64,000 nucleotides of DNA from an uncultured Verrucomicrobiota bacterium (GCA_902612125.1 CACMBV010000001.1:62001-126000); one strand, 5' to 3'. Shown: positions 1 to 8,794, counted from the stretch's first letter. Notes: generated by a model not told the origin, from the sequence alone. Numbers and translations: made by a program.

Positions 1-423
1 GTGCCTTTTCATGCTCATGTGGCCGTTGAGGTCTTGAATCAGGAGGAGAAACTTTACCTTTCTACCCAGCCACATGAATTGGCCACCATCCCTCATACCC
101 GGCCAGGATCAGTAATTGAAGTAAATTTCAGGGTCCTTGAAAAAACCGATTCTTTGCTCATTTACTTTATCCACCGTGGAATAAAACTGAGGGACAAATC
201 AATTAAATTGGAACAGGTCCAAGCAGGACAACAGATTAGATTGGTTTATAAAATTCCTTTGCTGATGAAGGATATCAAACTATTGGCCAGCTCCGACAAA
301 AATATTGAGATCGAAGAACTTCTTGTGGTTCATCATCAAGATCAGGTGATCAACTTGGCCAAAAAAATCATGACCGGACAAAGACACCGGGGAGGGGTAA
401 GCTTTGCTTGCCTGCCTGACTGA
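1..423 (+). CDS. Hypothetical protein, probably cut by the window start
   Basis: An open frame runs from base 1 to a TGA at 421-423 and gives 140 visible residues. A GTG happens to sit at base 1, but nothing upstream can be seen, so this is most likely the C-terminal part of a longer gene. There is no signal peptide or membrane segment. The pattern of alternating hydrophobic and polar residues between about 25 and 120 suggests beta-strands. I recognise no family or catalytic motif. The next stretch downstream is a decayed DUF1501 gene, so this end of the window may be degenerate, and the frame itself could be a remnant. Confidence 0.45.
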   Translation: MPFHAHVAVEVLNQEEKLYLSTQPHELATIPHTRPGSVIEVNFRVLEKTDSLLIYFIHRGIKLRDKSIKLEQVQAGQQIRLVYKIPLLMKDIKLLASSDKNIEIEELLVVHHQDQVINLAKKIMTGQRHRGGVSFACLPD

Positions 424-574
424 ATTTTGGTTGATGAAATAAAAACTTGAGACCATCCAACTTATTTTCGCCAAGCTTACGGCAAAGATGTCAGAAATCA
501 GGCTCCAGCGGTGTACTTGGTCTATACCACCCTACTTTTAGGCTTTTATAGATTTTACCCGCTGGAAAAATCCA

Positions 575-895
575 TTTGATGCATGGGATTGCGAAAAGGG
601 GTCAACAAGAATGGTAAAATTCCAGCTCTTAAATGGAGCAACCGGGTTTGAACCCCATCCTCAAGCCTTTCCTATCTGGATGGCTGGTGGTGGAACAATC
701 CGGTCACTTTTTGGATGAGAATCAAAAGCTGGTTTTCAAGTCAAAGAAAATCCGCTTTGTATGGATGATCATCCGGCAATGATTTCGAAAATGATGGGCA
801 TTGCTCACACTCGCCTTTTTTTGCACTTTCAGGGTCTCGACTTTTTCCTGACCGCAAAGAAACTAGACCACGCCATAAAAAAGCTTATCGCTTAG
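575..895 (+). pseudogene. Decayed DUF1501 protein, C-terminal relic
   Basis: One reading frame from 575 to the TAG at 893-895 carries the C-terminal signature of DUF1501 proteins. It reads HPQAFPIWMAGGG (about 648-686), then an in-frame TGA at 716-718, then KENPL, MDDHPAMISKMMGI and HFQGLDFFLT. Intact family members have a GATDEFG block where the stop lies and a DLHAT block further on. The local text GGATGAG looks like that block after a small deletion. There is no start codon, no Tat signal and no room for the N-terminal three quarters. Bases 424-574 show nothing recognisable. An intact but not closely similar DUF1501 gene lies at 18392-19645. I am confident of the family and moderately confident that it is dead. 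Confidence 0.7.
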
Positions 896-934
896 AACTT
901 CTCAAAAGCTCAAAAAACAGGCATAGTCAAGTCT

Positions 935-2302
935 GTGAAATATTGGCTTTTTACAGCGATCATCCTGCTCCATGGTTCCCTGACGCTTGCGGAACAGTCC
1001 ACTCTTTATCCTGTTCAAAACACACCGCAAAGATTAAGTCCCCTGATGGAACGCGAACTGCGTGGCTGCTTTGATTTCTTTTGGGAAGAATGGAACGATG
1101 ATCCCAAGAGCCCAACCTATGGGATGTCCAACGGGGACTATGTGGGACTAAATAAATACAGCCCCATTCCAATCGAGCATCAGGGGTTTTATTTCACCGC
1201 GATTATTATTGGCATCGAGCGTGGATGGATTTCCCGAGAAGACGGAGAAAAAAGGATCATCATTACTTTGAAGACATTAAAGAATTTGAAGCGCATCAAG
1301 GGATTCTGGTATCATTTTATTGATCCTGATACCGGTAAGCGTGGATGGAAAGATTCTCCTAAAATTGAGTTGAGCAATGCATCCGCCGGTACCCTGTTAT
1401 TGGGAGCCCTGGCTGCTGCTGAGTACTTCGATGGAGAAATCAAAAAACTTACTTATGAATTATATGCAGCAATGGACTGGAAATGGTTCACTAACCCGGT
1501 GACCAAGCATCCGTACCTCGCCTGCTATCCTGAAGACCTGCCCGCCAAAGTTCCATCTGAAATAAACAAGGATGGCATGTTTGGGGGATGGTCGGCATAT
1601 TCAGAGCATATTTTTCTCTACATTCTGGCAGCCGGTGCACCCAAGGAGGAATTTTCAACCGGTCAGGATTCTTACTACGCCATGAAGACCTACATGGGCA
1701 GTTACAAAGGAGAGGAATTCATCATTTGCGGAACGGGAGCTGCCTTTACTTATCAGTGGACCCATGCCTTTATTGATTTCAGAAACCTACGGGATAAAAT
1801 CGACCGGGATTGGTTTTCCAATTCCCGGCATGCAGCTCTGGCGGCCCGGCAATATGCAATTGATAATGCGGACCGCATCAAAGGCCTGGGACCCAATTCA
1901 TGGGGTATGAGTGCCTGCATCAGCCCATCGACTGGATACAGTGGAAAGTATGGTTCTTTTCCGATTGGAGCTGGGTATAAACTTCTCGAAGACGGCACGG
2001 TGGCACCCTATGGTGCTCTATCCTTTCTCCCCTTCACACCACAAGCATCGATCGAGGCTCTCCAGCACATGTATGAGATCCCGGGGTTGGTTGGAAAATA
2101 TGGACTTTACGATTCGTACAGCTATGTCACCAAAGCAAAGGGTAATCTCCCCTGGATCGGAAAAAGTTATCTCGGAATCGACAAGGGACTGGTTCTCCTG
2201 ATGTTTGAAAACTATTCCACCCAGTTAATTTGGAAACTTCTCCATCAAAATAAATCCATTCAAAAAGGGCTTAAGCGTCTTGCCTTTCGACAGATTAATT
2301 AA
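935..2302 (+). CDS. Secreted GH144-type (PF10091 glucoamylase-like) glucanase
   Basis: A protein of 455 residues with a GTG start and a clear signal peptide (about residues 1-19), so it acts outside the cytoplasm. The mature part is a single alpha/alpha-barrel-type domain of the PF10091 'glycoamylase-like' family. Characterised members (GH144) are endo-beta-1,2-glucanases. Family blocks visible in order are the FDFFWEEW start, GGWSAYSEH near 217, the FTYQWTHAFIDFR block near 268, GPNSWGMSAC near 314 and the APYGALSFLPFTP block near 360. Length is normal for the family. It stands alone, with 145 bases before the Rieske gene. The family call is strong; beta-1,2-glucan as substrate is inference. 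Confidence 0.85.
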   Translation: MKYWLFTAIILLHGSLTLAEQSTLYPVQNTPQRLSPLMERELRGCFDFFWEEWNDDPKSPTYGMSNGDYVGLNKYSPIPIEHQGFYFTAIIIGIERGWISREDGEKRIIITLKTLKNLKRIKGFWYHFIDPDTGKRGWKDSPKIELSNASAGTLLLGALAAAEYFDGEIKKLTYELYAAMDWKWFTNPVTKHPYLACYPEDLPAKVPSEINKDGMFGGWSAYSEHIFLYILAAGAPKEEFSTGQDSYYAMKTYMGSYKGEEFIICGTGAAFTYQWTHAFIDFRNLRDKIDRDWFSNSRHAALAARQYAIDNADRIKGLGPNSWGMSACISPSTGYSGKYGSFPIGAGYKLLEDGTVAPYGALSFLPFTPQASIEALQHMYEIPGLVGKYGLYDSYSYVTKAKGNLPWIGKSYLGIDKGLVLLMFENYSTQLIWKLLHQNKSIQKGLKRLAFRQIN

Positions 2303-2447
2303 CAACTTTTTATAAACTCAAACTCTTGGAATCTTCATTTGCACATATAAAGTTTTGGTTTTTAAATCAGAACCTTTTTCTTTTCCTTCTCGCTCAAGTC
2401 TAGCATAACTTATAGCTTTATAACTTCCCCTAATTTATCAGAAAGAT

Positions 2448-2999
2448 ATGTCAGACAGCCCAAATAACGAAGAACCTAAAAAAGATCGCAGGAAGTTTAT
2501 TGTAACTTCAACGATTGCCGCTTCCACGGCCTGTGCGTTATTTCCGCTGGCTTCGGGAATCCCCAGCGTTCTGGATCCTGCGACCAAAGACTCGGATAAT
2601 GCGGAGGTGCCCTGGACCAAGGTCACCAACCTGGCGACCCTTCCGGAAGATGGAACCCCCACCAAGTTTGAAGTTATTCTGGAAAGGGTGAAGGATGCAT
2701 GGACGACCTACACCAACATCCCTGCCGGTGCCGTTTATCTTGCTAGAAATGGGGACAAGGTGACTGCATACAATTTGAAATGCCCACACTTGGGCTGTGC
2801 CATTGATTACCGCAAAAACTCCAATGATTATTTCTGTCCCTGCCACAACAGCACCTTCGGACTCGATGGTTCAGTGACCACCGATAACAGCCCCAGCCCA
2901 CGGGGAATGGACACCATGGATACCAAGGTGGAAGATGGCGTAGTTTGGATTCGCTTCCAGCAATTTGTGCCCAATATTGCGGAGAAAGTACCAGTATGA
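2448..2999 (+). CDS. Rieske 2Fe-2S subunit of a cytochrome bc-type complex
   Basis: A protein of 183 residues that should carry electrons from quinol to cytochrome c or a copper protein in a bc-type complex. The N-terminus has a twin-arginine element (DRRKFIV at 13-19) followed by a hydrophobic stretch, which is the usual Tat-inserted membrane anchor. The cluster-binding boxes are CPHLGC (112-117) and CPCHNS (130-135), giving C112, H114, C130 and H133 as ligands. C117 and C132 are placed for the structural disulfide. The stop overlaps the next start in ATGA, so the cytochrome b gene is translationally coupled and is the obvious partner. No separate cytochrome c1 gene is needed because the partner carries hemes c. 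Confidence 0.95.
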   Translation: MSDSPNNEEPKKDRRKFIVTSTIAASTACALFPLASGIPSVLDPATKDSDNAEVPWTKVTNLATLPEDGTPTKFEVILERVKDAWTTYTNIPAGAVYLARNGDKVTAYNLKCPHLGCAIDYRKNSNDYFCPCHNSTFGLDGSVTTDNSPSPRGMDTMDTKVEDGVVWIRFQQFVPNIAEKVPV

Positions 3000-4756
3000 T
3001 CAAGGGGTTAATGGACTGGATTGATGACCGCTCGGGTATACGGGGATTGGTCAAGGAAGCTCTCTACGAGAAAGTCCCCGGGGGTGCACGCTGGCGATAT
3101 GTATGGGGCAGTTGTCTAACCTTTGTCTTTTTTACTCAGGTGGTGACTGGCACCCTACTCTGGATGTTTTACGCCCCCAGTGCCCAAACGGCATGGGAAA
3201 GCGTATATTTTCTCCAGTATCATGTGGCGGGCGGATGGTTTCTTCGGGGAGTTCACCACTACATGGCTCAGGCCATGATCGTGTTATTGGTTCTGCACCT
3301 GATGCAAGTGGTGATCGATGGTGCCTACAAAGCACCAAGGGAAATTAATTTTTGGTTTGGAGTAATGATGATGGGCGTGACTCTCGCCCTCTCCCTAACC
3401 GGGTATCTGCTGCCATGGGATCAGAAAGGATACTGGGCCACAGCCGTGGCAACCAACCTGATGGCGGAAGTACCCCTAATCGGCCCCGCCCTGCAAAAGA
3501 TAGTGGTTGGGGGATCAGAGTACGGACATCATACCCTTACCCGCTTCTTTGCCCTGCATGCCGGTGTTCTACCTGCTACTCTGGTCGCTTTGGTGGTGGC
3601 ACACATCTATTTATTCCGAAAGCATGGCATCCATGTGAAGGAACCCAGACCCAAGCGTGATTCCTACTTCTGGCCTGATCAGGTGCTAAAGGATGCAATC
3701 GCCTGTCTGGCCGTACTCTTGGCCGTGGTGGCCTTAACCATTTATTTTCGGGGAGCACCTCTGGGACCACCTGCGGATCCATCCAATGAATTCCCCGCAA
3801 GACCCGAATGGTACTTTCTTTTTCTTTTCCAATTACTGAAATATGTCCCTGCATTCTGGGGAGCGGTTATCATTCCTGCATTTCTGGGCCTATGGATGTT
3901 CCTAACACCCTTCATCGGGAAGAGTACTGGCGGACATCAGTTCAATGTCGGCTTCTGGTGGGTTTTAATTGCCGGTTCAGCCGCTCTCACGGGGATGGCC
4001 ATTTCCGAAGACCAGGCAAACCTCAAGCATGGAGCGGCCATTGAAGAGGCAAACTGGCAGGCGGAACGCGTAATTACAATTGCTGACTCAGAAGGGATTC
4101 CTCCAGCAGGTGCCGTCACTCTCCTGCGTCAGGATCCACAAAATCAGGGCCGCCGACTTTTTGCTGCCCATTGTGCAAGCTGTCATCGATACAACGGGCA
4201 TGACGGTCGTGGGTTCCCGGTTGATGAGCCCCAATCTGCAGCAGACCTGGCTGGGTTTGCTAGTGTTGACTGGATCACCGAGTTGCTTGACCATGATCAT
4301 TATATATCCGCTAAATACTTTGGAGGCACCAAATTTAAGGACGGGACCATGGCTCGCAAGGTACTGGCCAAGTACACTGAAGAGGAAAAGATGCTACTCC
4401 CTGAAATTGCCAGGCTTCTCGCAGACGGTGCAGAACTACCTTATGAAGAAAAATTAGATGAAGATACCAGGGACGAACTTTTCTCCCTTTATTACAATGA
4501 TGATCTGAAATTTGAGGACGGCAGAGCCTGCATTGAGTGCCATGACATTGACTCCGAGGATGAAGGATTTGCACCCGACCTGACAGGATACGGATCACGC
4601 GAATGGCTGATTGCCTTTATTGAGAATCCAGAAGACAAAAGGTTTTACGGAAAGAAAAATGACCGCATGCCCTGTTACGGAAGGGATGGTAAGCTGAAGG
4701 ACGAAGAGATCGCAATTTTAGTGGATTGGATACGATCTCAACCTGCAGCATTCTGA
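2996..4756 (+). CDS. Cytochrome b6/subunit IV fused to a diheme cytochrome c
   Basis: The ATG at 2996 overlaps the Rieske stop and gives 586 residues; the frame extends upstream only into the Rieske gene. Residues 1-215 form a cytochrome b core with heme ligands H87/H188 and H101/H203. The 15-residue spacing of H188 and H203 is the b6 type. Residues about 225-340 are the subunit IV part, with the Qo-site PEWY at 270-273. After the last helix comes an extracytoplasmic tail with two heme c sites, CASCH (393-397) and CIECH (512-516), and likely Met ligands downstream. One chain thus combines b6, subunit IV and a diheme c. It oxidises quinol and passes electrons outward; the final acceptor is not in view. 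Confidence 0.93.
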   Translation: MIKGLMDWIDDRSGIRGLVKEALYEKVPGGARWRYVWGSCLTFVFFTQVVTGTLLWMFYAPSAQTAWESVYFLQYHVAGGWFLRGVHHYMAQAMIVLLVLHLMQVVIDGAYKAPREINFWFGVMMMGVTLALSLTGYLLPWDQKGYWATAVATNLMAEVPLIGPALQKIVVGGSEYGHHTLTRFFALHAGVLPATLVALVVAHIYLFRKHGIHVKEPRPKRDSYFWPDQVLKDAIACLAVLLAVVALTIYFRGAPLGPPADPSNEFPARPEWYFLFLFQLLKYVPAFWGAVIIPAFLGLWMFLTPFIGKSTGGHQFNVGFWWVLIAGSAALTGMAISEDQANLKHGAAIEEANWQAERVITIADSEGIPPAGAVTLLRQDPQNQGRRLFAAHCASCHRYNGHDGRGFPVDEPQSAADLAGFASVDWITELLDHDHYISAKYFGGTKFKDGTMARKVLAKYTEEEKMLLPEIARLLADGAELPYEEKLDEDTRDELFSLYYNDDLKFEDGRACIECHDIDSEDEGFAPDLTGYGSREWLIAFIENPEDKRFYGKKNDRMPCYGRDGKLKDEEIAILVDWIRSQPAAF

Positions 4757-4788
4757 TTGCATCCCATCCGCTCCTTGGACTTACCTGA

Positions 4789-4902
4789 ATGGAAAGTATC
4801 AAAATATTTTTTATCACACTGCTTTTGCCTTTAATAGCAAAGGTCGGTTTTGGAAAGTCGCCCAGTTATGGGTTATACTTCCCTTTGATCAATAAACTAT
4901 AA
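4789..4902 (+). CDS. Possible 37-residue secreted peptide
   Basis: A short frame follows the cytochrome gene by 32 bases and encodes 37 residues starting MESIKIFFITLLLPLIAK. The first 22 residues look like a signal peptide or a single membrane helix, and only about 15 remain after it. No ribosome-binding site is obvious. It could be a tiny membrane peptide linked to the bc complex, the leftover signal peptide of a lost gene, or chance. The rest of the gap up to 5016 is AT-rich and shows nothing else I can support. Confidence 0.25.
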   Translation: MESIKIFFITLLLPLIAKVGFGKSPSYGLYFPLINKL

Positions 4903-5016
4903 ATATATTTTATTTCATAAGCCGTTGATTATTATTAAACAAAGTAAGAAATGAAAAAAATATAAAAAAAGATACATTTCTTTTGAACGTTTTCTAAGTA
5001 TCCTCCGTCTTAATCT

Positions 5017-5919
5017 ATGACATTAGTCAGTTTGTTTCAGTTTAGTTTGTGTTTCAAAAGCCCAAGAGCGCCGCAGTCATGCGGCGTTTTTGTTTGCCCG
5101 TTTTTTTGGCTTTTTTTCAGCCTATTTTTCTCACAAGCTGTTTGGTCTGCCAAGACCGTTGAACTTCAAGCCAACCTTGATACGAAACTCAGTGCTACGG
5201 ACCAAATCAAAGCAAGCTTTGGTAAGTACTCAATTGAATCACCCAAGCATTTCGAAACTCACGACAGCGGTAAATTCGAGCATATCCGGTTGGTGGAAGA
5301 CAAAGAATTAGAAAGTGCTTTTGTCTTTTACCTTCGTCGTGATATTGACGGCGACCGTGATAAAAAATGGCCCAAAGGTAAGGAGAGGCAAAGGATTGAA
5401 ATAAAAGGTTATCAAAGTTCACCTGACCCGATGAAAGCAGGAAATGCTGAAAATCATCAGATCGAATGGTATCTAAAAATTGAAAAGTCCTTCCGGATCA
5501 ACAAAGAGTTCTGCCACTTTTTTCAATTGAAAGCCGTGGGAACCAAAAATACTGATGATCCTTTGTTAACCCTATCAGGAGTTATGGACCACGGAGAACC
5601 TCAACTTCAACTACAGTGGTGGTCTGGGCATGACTCAGGAAGAGTTTTTTTGGTCGATTGGGAAAAATGTAAAGACAAGTGGTTACGATGTGAATGCGTA
5701 GCCAACTATTCAAAAAAAGGTTCCATTCATTTTTCTCTATTTTCACTGGATGGTAAAATTAAATTCAAAAAACAATTCAAAAATCTTCAGACCTGGCGTG
5801 ATGGGTTCGATTTCATTCGTCCGAAATGGGGGATTTATCGAAGCTTAGCCAAGGAAAAAAATAGGTTAAACCAACAGGACCAAATCTGGATGAATAATTT
5901 CTCGATCCGGAAATTTTAA
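5017..5919 (+). CDS. Secreted protein, possible polysaccharide-lyase-like jelly roll
   Basis: A frame of 300 residues with a hydrophobic segment at about 26-44 ending in AVWSA, a plausible signal cleavage site, but preceded by an unusually long 25-residue lead. The mature part has an RQRIEIKGY strand near 127 and a CHFFQLKAVG strand near 167. These recall the paired strands lining the groove of concanavalin-like polysaccharide lyases (alginate/heparin-lyase folds), but I cannot name a family or a catalytic set. The start is uncertain: a terminator-like hairpin covers codons 18-25, and the ATG at 5079 in another frame begins a second good signal peptide (MRRFCLPVFLAFF). A frameshift in the 5' end is therefore possible. 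It stands alone before the cupin operon. Confidence 0.55.
   Translation: MTLVSLFQFSLCFKSPRAPQSCGVFVCPFFWLFFSLFFSQAVWSAKTVELQANLDTKLSATDQIKASFGKYSIESPKHFETHDSGKFEHIRLVEDKELESAFVFYLRRDIDGDRDKKWPKGKERQRIEIKGYQSSPDPMKAGNAENHQIEWYLKIEKSFRINKEFCHFFQLKAVGTKNTDDPLLTLSGVMDHGEPQLQLQWWSGHDSGRVFLVDWEKCKDKWLRCECVANYSKKGSIHFSLFSLDGKIKFKKQFKNLQTWRDGFDFIRPKWGIYRSLAKEKNRLNQQDQIWMNNFSIRKF
5069..5091 (+). terminator. Terminator-like hairpin overlapping a gene's 5' end
   Basis: A perfect six-pair GC stem (CGCCGC at 5069-5074, GCGGCG at 5081-5086) with the loop AGTCAT is followed directly by TTTTT. This has the form of an intrinsic terminator for + strand transcription. It lies inside the predicted coding region that starts at 5017, so it may act as an attenuator, or the annotated start may be wrong. 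Confidence 0.55.
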
Positions 5920-5979
5920 TCATCCGCCATCCACCCGAAGCTTGCCCTGAGGGAATTACCATTAAATGATGGTTCTCCA

Positions 5980-6360
5980 ATGAATCATCCAAGAGAAGAA
6001 CAACCTACTGTACATTCCGTCAGACCATGGGGTGACATATATATGGTCGTGAGGAATCAGAAATGCTCAGTTGACTTAACCGAAGTTAGACCAGGCGAGC
6101 GGGCAAGCCTTCACTCACATTCTATCAGGCACGAACTTTTTCATTTTCTTGACGGCGGTGGGATCTTGGAAATTGATGGGGATCTTTTTTATCCCAAGGC
6201 CCATGAGGAATTTTTAATAAAACCCGGACAAAAACATCGCTTCTGGGCAGAGAAATCAAACTTCAGGATGCTCGTAGTGAGCCTTGGCGAGTGGAAGGCA
6301 GAAGATCAGATCAGGCACGAGGATGATTACGGCCGAGAAGGCGAACCCTTAAAACTGTAA
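5980..6360 (+). CDS. Stand-alone cupin of the mannose-6-phosphate isomerase type II family
   Basis: 126 residues forming a single cupin barrel. The VRPWG start near 14, a metal-binding H-x-H box (HSHSIRHE at about 46-53), the later KPGQKH box with its His near 87, and an IRHEDDYGRE end all match the C-terminal cupin of GDP-mannose pyrophosphorylase/phosphomannose isomerase enzymes. The nucleotidyltransferase half is absent. It probably isomerises or binds a sugar or sugar phosphate in the cytoplasm. Its TAA overlaps the next ATG by one base (TAATG), so it is coupled to pdxA. Whether it is a true isomerase or a small sensor/binding cupin cannot be decided here. Confidence 0.8.
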   Translation: MNHPREEQPTVHSVRPWGDIYMVVRNQKCSVDLTEVRPGERASLHSHSIRHELFHFLDGGGILEIDGDLFYPKAHEEFLIKPGQKHRFWAEKSNFRMLVVSLGEWKAEDQIRHEDDYGREGEPLKL

Positions 6361-7343
6361 TGTCCAAACCACGCATAGCGATTACCATGGGTGATCCCGC
6401 CGGGATTGGTCCTGAGATTTGTCTCGACCTACTAAATGACCCTGACATTTCCGATCTATGCTCTCCCATTTTGTTTGGTGATTTCTCTGTACTTCGATCC
6501 TGTGCGGAGAAGACAAATAAATCGTTTGAAATAACTGAGATTTCAGAGAATCAAATCGAAGATACCTCCAAAAATGGAATTTTTGATCTGGGCTTGATGA
6601 ACTTAGATGAACTGAACCCAGGAACCGCTGATGCAAACACCGGGCGTGCGACTTATGGCTATGTGACCTCAGCAATCGATGCCTGTTTAAGGAACAAAGT
6701 AGAAGCTGTAGTCACCTGTCCAGCAAATAAGGAAGCCTTACAGGCAGGAGGGGTAAGCCAGCCCGGGCATACTGAGATCTTCGCAGAACATACCGGCACG
6801 GAGAAGTTCTGTATGGCATTTTTCTCCGATGAAATCAGTTGCAGCCTGGTGACCGTACATTGCGGATACTCTGAAGTTCCTTCCCTTCTCTCCGTCGATA
6901 GGATTTACGACGTGATCTCACTGACCCGACAGGCTCATCAAAAACTGCTTGGGCGTGAGCCAAGTCTCGCGATTTGCGGACTTAACCCACACGGTGGTGA
7001 AAACGGATTATTTGGAAATCAGGAAGAAGAAAAGCTCATCATTCCCGCAATTGAAAAAGCCAGAATCGAGGGCATGGAACTACTTGGTCCCCTTCCCCCC
7101 GATACTGCCTTTACCGCAAGCATGCGGAAATCAATCGATGCCTATGTGTGCATGTATCATGATCAGGGGCTCATTCCCGTGAAAGCCCTTGCATTTGAGG
7201 AAGCCGTCAATGTAACCCTCGGACTTCCCATTATCCGCACCTCGGTGGATCATGGAACCGCACTCGATATTGCGTGGCAGGGAAAAGCCGATCCCAGCAG
7301 TTTAAAATCCGCAGTCAGGTTAGCCGTCAGGATGTGTTGTTAA
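6360..7343 (+). CDS. pdxA: PdxA-family 4-phospho-hydroxy-acid dehydrogenase
   Basis: 327 residues, full length for the family. The N-terminal TMGDPAGIGPE block (9-19) is diagnostic. Metal ligands fall exactly at the expected places: H167, H211 and H267. The C-terminus carries the RTSVDHGTALDIA block. Classical PdxA oxidises 4-phosphohydroxy-L-threonine in pyridoxal phosphate synthesis using NAD. Relatives (PdxA2) act on 4-phosphorylated D-threonate or D-erythronate in sugar-acid catabolism. The neighbours are a sugar-type cupin and an MFS transporter, and there is no pdxJ. That favours a catabolic role, but no DUF1537 kinase is visible, so the substrate remains open. Confidence 0.93.
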   Translation: MSKPRIAITMGDPAGIGPEICLDLLNDPDISDLCSPILFGDFSVLRSCAEKTNKSFEITEISENQIEDTSKNGIFDLGLMNLDELNPGTADANTGRATYGYVTSAIDACLRNKVEAVVTCPANKEALQAGGVSQPGHTEIFAEHTGTEKFCMAFFSDEISCSLVTVHCGYSEVPSLLSVDRIYDVISLTRQAHQKLLGREPSLAICGLNPHGGENGLFGNQEEEKLIIPAIEKARIEGMELLGPLPPDTAFTASMRKSIDAYVCMYHDQGLIPVKALAFEEAVNVTLGLPIIRTSVDHGTALDIAWQGKADPSSLKSAVRLAVRMCC

Positions 7344-7358
7344 TCACACATTTTTTAA

Positions 7359-8651
7359 ATGAAGGAGGCAAAAGAGCCCATTACTGCCTATCACTGGATT
7401 GTGGTGATCATTGCCTCGCTCGGCTGGCTTTTCGACTGTATGGATCAGCGACTGTTTGCTCTCTCCCGGGAATCGGCGATCGCATCCCTACTCGGACCTG
7501 ATGCCACTGCTGAGGCAATCAAGAGTGGCCTGATGACGGCAACCACCTGGATGATCCTTGGCTGGGCAACCGGTGGTATCATCTTTGGGATTCTATCCGA
7601 CAGATGGGGGCGCGTTAAGACCATGGCTGCCACCCTACTCTTATATTCTGTATTCACTGGACTTTCAGGTTTTTCACAGGGAATCTTTGATTTTATGGTC
7701 TACCGTTTCTTGGTTGGACTGGGAGTGGGTGGTATGTTTGGTGCGGCCACCACATTGGTTGCAGAATCAGTTCCCTCTCGTCTACGTGCACCCGCCCTGG
7801 GTGCCCTGCAGGCTCTGGCTACGGTTGGAAACATGATGGGGTCCGGCATTTCCCTTTTTGTACCTCCCGGCTCTCCCGATGGATTATTTGGGTACGAAGG
7901 ATGGCGATCGCTTTTCTTCTTTGGTATCATTCCAGCCGTTTTGGTCGTACCCATGGTCCTACTCCTCAAAGAGCCCACGGCGTGGTTAAACCTTAGAAAC
8001 GAAAAAACGAAGCCCGGAAAAGATGCAAAAAGTGGATCGATGGCTGAGATGTTCGGGCATAAAACCTGGCGAAAAAATGCTATCATTGGGCTTCTGCTGG
8101 GAGTTTCCGGAATGATCGGACTTTGGGGAATCGGCTTCTTTTCCCCGGAGCTTATCTCTGAAGCTTTAAAGGGAGAGAAACAGGAGGTGATTGATCAGGT
8201 GCGTGGGCAGGGAACCATCCTTTTTGATATTGGTGCATTTCTTGGGATGAGTGCCTTTACCTTCGTGGCGGCGCTGGTTAGCCGGCGCATGGCATTTCTA
8301 GTCTTTCTAATTCTTTCTATGGCTGCCACCATTTTTGTTTTCAACTGCCTGAACTCGGCAAGCGATGCCTACTGGATGCTTCCCATGATGGGTTTCGCAC
8401 AGCTCTCCCTTTTTGCCGGCTACTCCATTTACTTCCCCGAGCTCTTCCCTACCCGATTGCGGGGTACCGGAGTCGGTTTCTGCTACAACACGGTACGATA
8501 CCTTGCCGCCCCCGCCCCCATTCTTCTGGCCTATTTGTCCACCACCCTCAGCTTCCGCGAAGGAGCCAGTCTGATGGCCTGCGTCTATATTCTTGGAATC
8601 GTTGCCCTAATTTGGGCACCCGAAACCAAAGACAAAGAACTACCCGAGTAA
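7359..8651 (+). CDS. MFS transporter, aromatic-acid/sugar-acid symporter type
   Basis: 430 residues with about twelve hydrophobic segments. The family loop GILSDRWGRVK lies near 85 between helices 2 and 3. The second-half block PELFPTRLRGTGVGFCYN near 358-375 is typical of proton symporters for carboxylates. It starts 15 bases after pdxA stops and is the third gene of the cupin-pdxA-MFS operon. The likely task is import of the organic or sugar acid handled by its two partners. The substrate cannot be read from the sequence. Confidence 0.88.
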   Translation: MKEAKEPITAYHWIVVIIASLGWLFDCMDQRLFALSRESAIASLLGPDATAEAIKSGLMTATTWMILGWATGGIIFGILSDRWGRVKTMAATLLLYSVFTGLSGFSQGIFDFMVYRFLVGLGVGGMFGAATTLVAESVPSRLRAPALGALQALATVGNMMGSGISLFVPPGSPDGLFGYEGWRSLFFFGIIPAVLVVPMVLLLKEPTAWLNLRNEKTKPGKDAKSGSMAEMFGHKTWRKNAIIGLLLGVSGMIGLWGIGFFSPELISEALKGEKQEVIDQVRGQGTILFDIGAFLGMSAFTFVAALVSRRMAFLVFLILSMAATIFVFNCLNSASDAYWMLPMMGFAQLSLFAGYSIYFPELFPTRLRGTGVGFCYNTVRYLAAPAPILLAYLSTTLSFREGASLMACVYILGIVALIWAPETKDKELPE

Positions 8652-8794
8652 GACCAAGACTTCATCATAAATCTTACCATCTAGCATTAATTAGGATAAT
8701 GGAGATATAATTTGAATTAATTCTTGTAATTAAGTAAAGGTATAGCTTAAGTTAACAATAGTCCAAAATAAGATTCATCTCAGCTCATTTTCTT

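Noticed and set aside
645-662. A GGTTTGAACC element like the T-arm of a tRNA
   Set aside because: No acceptor or anticodon stems can be drawn around it, and the bases are explained by the decayed DUF1501 frame (GFEPHP).
2945-2995. An earlier start for the cytochrome b gene, adding 17 residues
   Set aside because: It would lie inside the Rieske coding region. The ATGA overlap at 2996 gives the usual N-terminus.
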